The position numbers and the translations under genes are program-made. From the NCBI GenBank assembly GCA_000433535.1, contig FR892671.1, forward strand, positions 190,041-254,040: DNA of 64,000 nucleotides. The letters are read 5' to 3'. Of this stretch, positions 61,948 to 64,000 are shown piece by piece (position 1 is the first letter of the stretch; each line of letters begins with the position of its first letter). The DNA comes from Dorea sp. CAG:317. Its GTDB lineage: Bacteria > Bacillota > Clostridia > Lachnospirales > Lachnospiraceae. The notes under the pieces are model-generated. The model saw nothing but the letters and a program-made list of their open reading frames with translations. It had not been told where the DNA came from and ran no database searches.

Positions 61948-63969
61948 TTAATCTGCATTACTCTGAACATCTACATATTTTGTATCTGAATGAAATGGCC
62001 GAAATGGTCTGCTTCCGCCTTCGTAGAATTTTCCGAAGAACTCTACAAACTGAAGACGGTTTGTGTGTACATATGCGCCCAATAAATTAATCGCCAGATT
62101 CAGCGTATGTCCCACAACAAAGAACACAACGAATAAAATAATTCCAAGTATATTATTCGGGAACATTCCGATCATCTGATTGATTACGGATGCGATAACT
62201 CCGGTAGCAAGCCCAAGGGCTAACAGACGGGAGTAGGATAATACATCACTTAACCATCCGGTAATATTATACAAATCATATGCTCCAAGCGCGATCCGAA
62301 GTCCCGGATTCTTGCTGCTTCTTCCCGACATGAGGACAATTCCGACTGCTCCTGCAATCGCAAGTCCTTTGGCAAGCATATTAAGCGCCGGCGGGAACAC
62401 AATTGTTGTCTGTGCGATAGATGCAAATATATCACTTGGCAAAAGCATGAGGATCAATCCCACAAGAAGCATAAACCATAACACTACGTCGCAGAAGAAA
62501 TCCATAACCTTGTGATCTTTCAGGCACAGATACCCCTTGATGCCGAGACCGACAAATAAATGAATCACACCAAACAGCATCGAGTATACGAGCAATTTCA
62601 TCGGATCGTTCAACGGCATGAACCACAGTGCATCGATCGTAACCGTTGTTCCAAAAAACTTCTGTGATACAATATCTACAATATTTCCAAAGTATCCGCC
62701 GAACAGAATTCCCCAGATTACCGTCGAGAGTCCGCAATACATAAATAACTTTATCGACTTGTGCATGCTTTCACTCATTCTCGGGAATTTCTTCAGCATG
62801 ACAAAACACGCAATCGCAATAATCGCTCCATATGCGGCATCCGATAACATCATTCCAAAGAAAAATACATAGAAAAATGACATAATCGTTGTCGGGTCGA
62901 TTTCCCCTTTCTTCGGGAGTCCGTAAGATTCTACAATACCCTCTACCGACTCAGAAAAGCCATTGTTCTCAAGAAGTGTCGGTGCCTCTTCCTCTTCACC
63001 CAGCGCTTCGATATCTATCACACAGTCATAATTATCTCCAATCGCTTTTTGGATTGCCGGCACGACCTTCTCCGGCACATACCCGCTGACGAGAAAGGTT
63101 CTCTGAGACTGTGGAATCGTTCCAAGAATCTGATACTTATCTGCCCGCATTCGGAAATAATCTCCGACTACCTTCAGGCTATTTCTCGCATCCCGATATT
63201 CTGCGATCGTTTCCTCATCTTTTTTAATTTCCTGCTTCAGGGCTTCCACCTTCTGCTCAAGCTCCTCTTTTTCTTTTGCCGGAACCTGATCTGTCATCTG
63301 CGATGGTCTTGCGAATCCGCCCGCTCGAAGCGCTTCTTCTACCTTTCCAACATTTTCTTTCATACAGAACACGGTCAGATAAAGTGCGTCCTTATCTTTC
63401 TCAATCACCTGCACTTCTATGTCAGGCGTCTCTTCCGGACAATGCTCTGCCACAAGAGCATATATGCGTTCTGTCGTAGTATCTGCTGCCATTGTTCCAA
63501 GCAGCATTGCAACTTTTTTCGTACCGGTATATGTCATCGGCACGTCTAAAGACAGCCACGGATGAAGGATCTCTATCTGATTTTCAAGCTTCAGTATCCC
63601 TGCCTTTTTCTCCGCAATCTCTTTACTCTTCGCAATCAGAATGTTGGCATTTTGTATCGCTTCGTCTTTCCCTAAAATGGCTTCTTGAAACTCTTCCTGA
63701 CTGATCAGCTTCTTTCCTTCCAAACCGGCAAACATAGATGTCTTGGCCGGAGCGTACTCGTCAAGAACATGGAGAGCAGCTTCTGTAAGATGTGTCTTCT
63801 TCTCAAAATCCTGCCGTGCACTTAACGTGTCCATTTTCTCAAAGCCTTTTTCGTCTTCGGCAACCTGACTCATTTCCATGACTCCAAGGGATTGTATCTT
63901 CTCCAGAATTGCCTTACGATCTTTCTTAAGCGCGCAGATACTAACTCTTTGCATCTGCAAGATTGCCAT
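61948..63969 (-). CDS. ntpI: V-type ATPase subunit I (a subunit)
   Basis: A 673-residue stator subunit. The N-terminal cytoplasmic half (about 1-340) is coiled coil (KIQSLGVMEMSQV, EELEQKVEALKQEIKKDEET); the C-terminal half has seven or eight membrane helices, including LSYSRLLALGLATGVIASVINQMI with the essential Arg and GHTLNLAINLLGAYVHTNRLQFVEFFGKFYEGG. It carries the ion half-channels. AAAGGAGG ribosome site. The 31 bp beyond its start reach the window edge, so the operon's promoter and any subunit G/H are outside. Confidence 0.95.
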   Translation of the reverse strand: MAILQMQRVSICALKKDRKAILEKIQSLGVMEMSQVAEDEKGFEKMDTLSARQDFEKKTHLTEAALHVLDEYAPAKTSMFAGLEGKKLISQEEFQEAILGKDEAIQNANILIAKSKEIAEKKAGILKLENQIEILHPWLSLDVPMTYTGTKKVAMLLGTMAADTTTERIYALVAEHCPEETPDIEVQVIEKDKDALYLTVFCMKENVGKVEEALRAGGFARPSQMTDQVPAKEKEELEQKVEALKQEIKKDEETIAEYRDARNSLKVVGDYFRMRADKYQILGTIPQSQRTFLVSGYVPEKVVPAIQKAIGDNYDCVIDIEALGEEEEAPTLLENNGFSESVEGIVESYGLPKKGEIDPTTIMSFFYVFFFGMMLSDAAYGAIIAIACFVMLKKFPRMSESMHKSIKLFMYCGLSTVIWGILFGGYFGNIVDIVSQKFFGTTVTIDALWFMPLNDPMKLLVYSMLFGVIHLFVGLGIKGYLCLKDHKVMDFFCDVVLWFMLLVGLILMLLPSDIFASIAQTTIVFPPALNMLAKGLAIAGAVGIVLMSGRSSKNPGLRIALGAYDLYNITGWLSDVLSYSRLLALGLATGVIASVINQMIGMFPNNILGIILFVVFFVVGHTLNLAINLLGAYVHTNRLQFVEFFGKFYEGGSRPFRPFHSDTKYVDVQSNAD

Positions 63970-64000
63970 AGCTTCATCCCTCCTTTACTTTTATTCCACT

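Overview
The window is chromosomal DNA of a low-to-moderate GC, Gram-positive, spore-forming-lineage anaerobe, most likely a member of the Lachnospiraceae (Clostridia). Evidence for this is the mixture of Bacillus-like housekeeping synteny (yaaO/holB/ricT/trmN6/rsmI; yabO/yabP/yabQ/divIC/spoIIE/tilS/hpt/ftsH), a GlgC/GlgD pair, a dnaD/dnaI-type primosome pair, a V-type ATPase operon, VanR/VanS-like two-component proteins and clostridial coat and sporulation genes. Species cannot be fixed from sequence reading alone. No rRNA, tRNA, IS element, prophage or CRISPR array was seen.

Layout. 1-3.1 kb: a pnuC (cut by the left edge)-pfkB kinase-ADP-ribosylglycohydrolase operon facing a HutC-type GntR regulator; two copies of the same perfect palindrome lie in the divergent promoter. 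The arrangement recalls E. coli yegTUVW with PnuC as the transporter. 3.2-5.3 kb: a UgpC/MsmK-type sugar ABC ATPase and rsmI. 5.35-12.36 kb: a catabolic island (four-carbon acid-sugar kinase, BKACE/DUF849 enzyme, cupin, FadR-type regulator, complete TRAP transporter, Asp/Glu-racemase-like protein) that sits exactly between trmN6 and rsmI, genes that are near neighbours in Bacillus. 12.5-18.1 kb: trmN6, ricT, holB, a guanylate-kinase-like gene, a PLP decarboxylase and a membrane protein. 18.2-28.1 kb: mtnN, a GH13 amylase, ftsH, hpt, tilS, a SpoIIE phosphatase without its membrane domain, divIC, yabQ, yabP, rqcP and HU. 28.3-32.8 kb: cotS family, cca, a decayed Rpn nuclease gene, and proS behind a T-box leader.

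33.2-37.2 kb (plus strand): an amidase lipoprotein, a zinc-ribbon/TM/vWA protein and an RluA-family synthase. 37.3-40.0 kb: glgC-glgD-spoVG. 40.2-44.9 kb (plus): murC, then dnaD and dnaC/dnaI-like genes and prs; three DnaA boxes precede dnaD. 44.9-49.3 kb (minus): the SbcCD-like yhaN/yhaO pair and a VanS/VanR-like two-component system. 49.5-53.9 kb: asnS, a phosphoglucomutase and glycerate kinase. 53.95-55.3 kb: a decay zone with an ADP-ribosylglycohydrolase C-terminal remnant and an NCS2 permease pseudogene. 55.4-64 kb: a V-type ATPase operon (I-K-E-C-F-A-B-D), interrupted between B and D by a 65-bp tandem repeat and a long hairpin.

Best candidates for undescribed biology are the BKACE/acid-sugar-kinase/TRAP island with its elaborate control region, the PnuC-linked yegUVW-like operon, and the DnaA-box-controlled dnaD-dnaC operon. 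All biochemical assignments are from family motifs read by eye; no database search was run.
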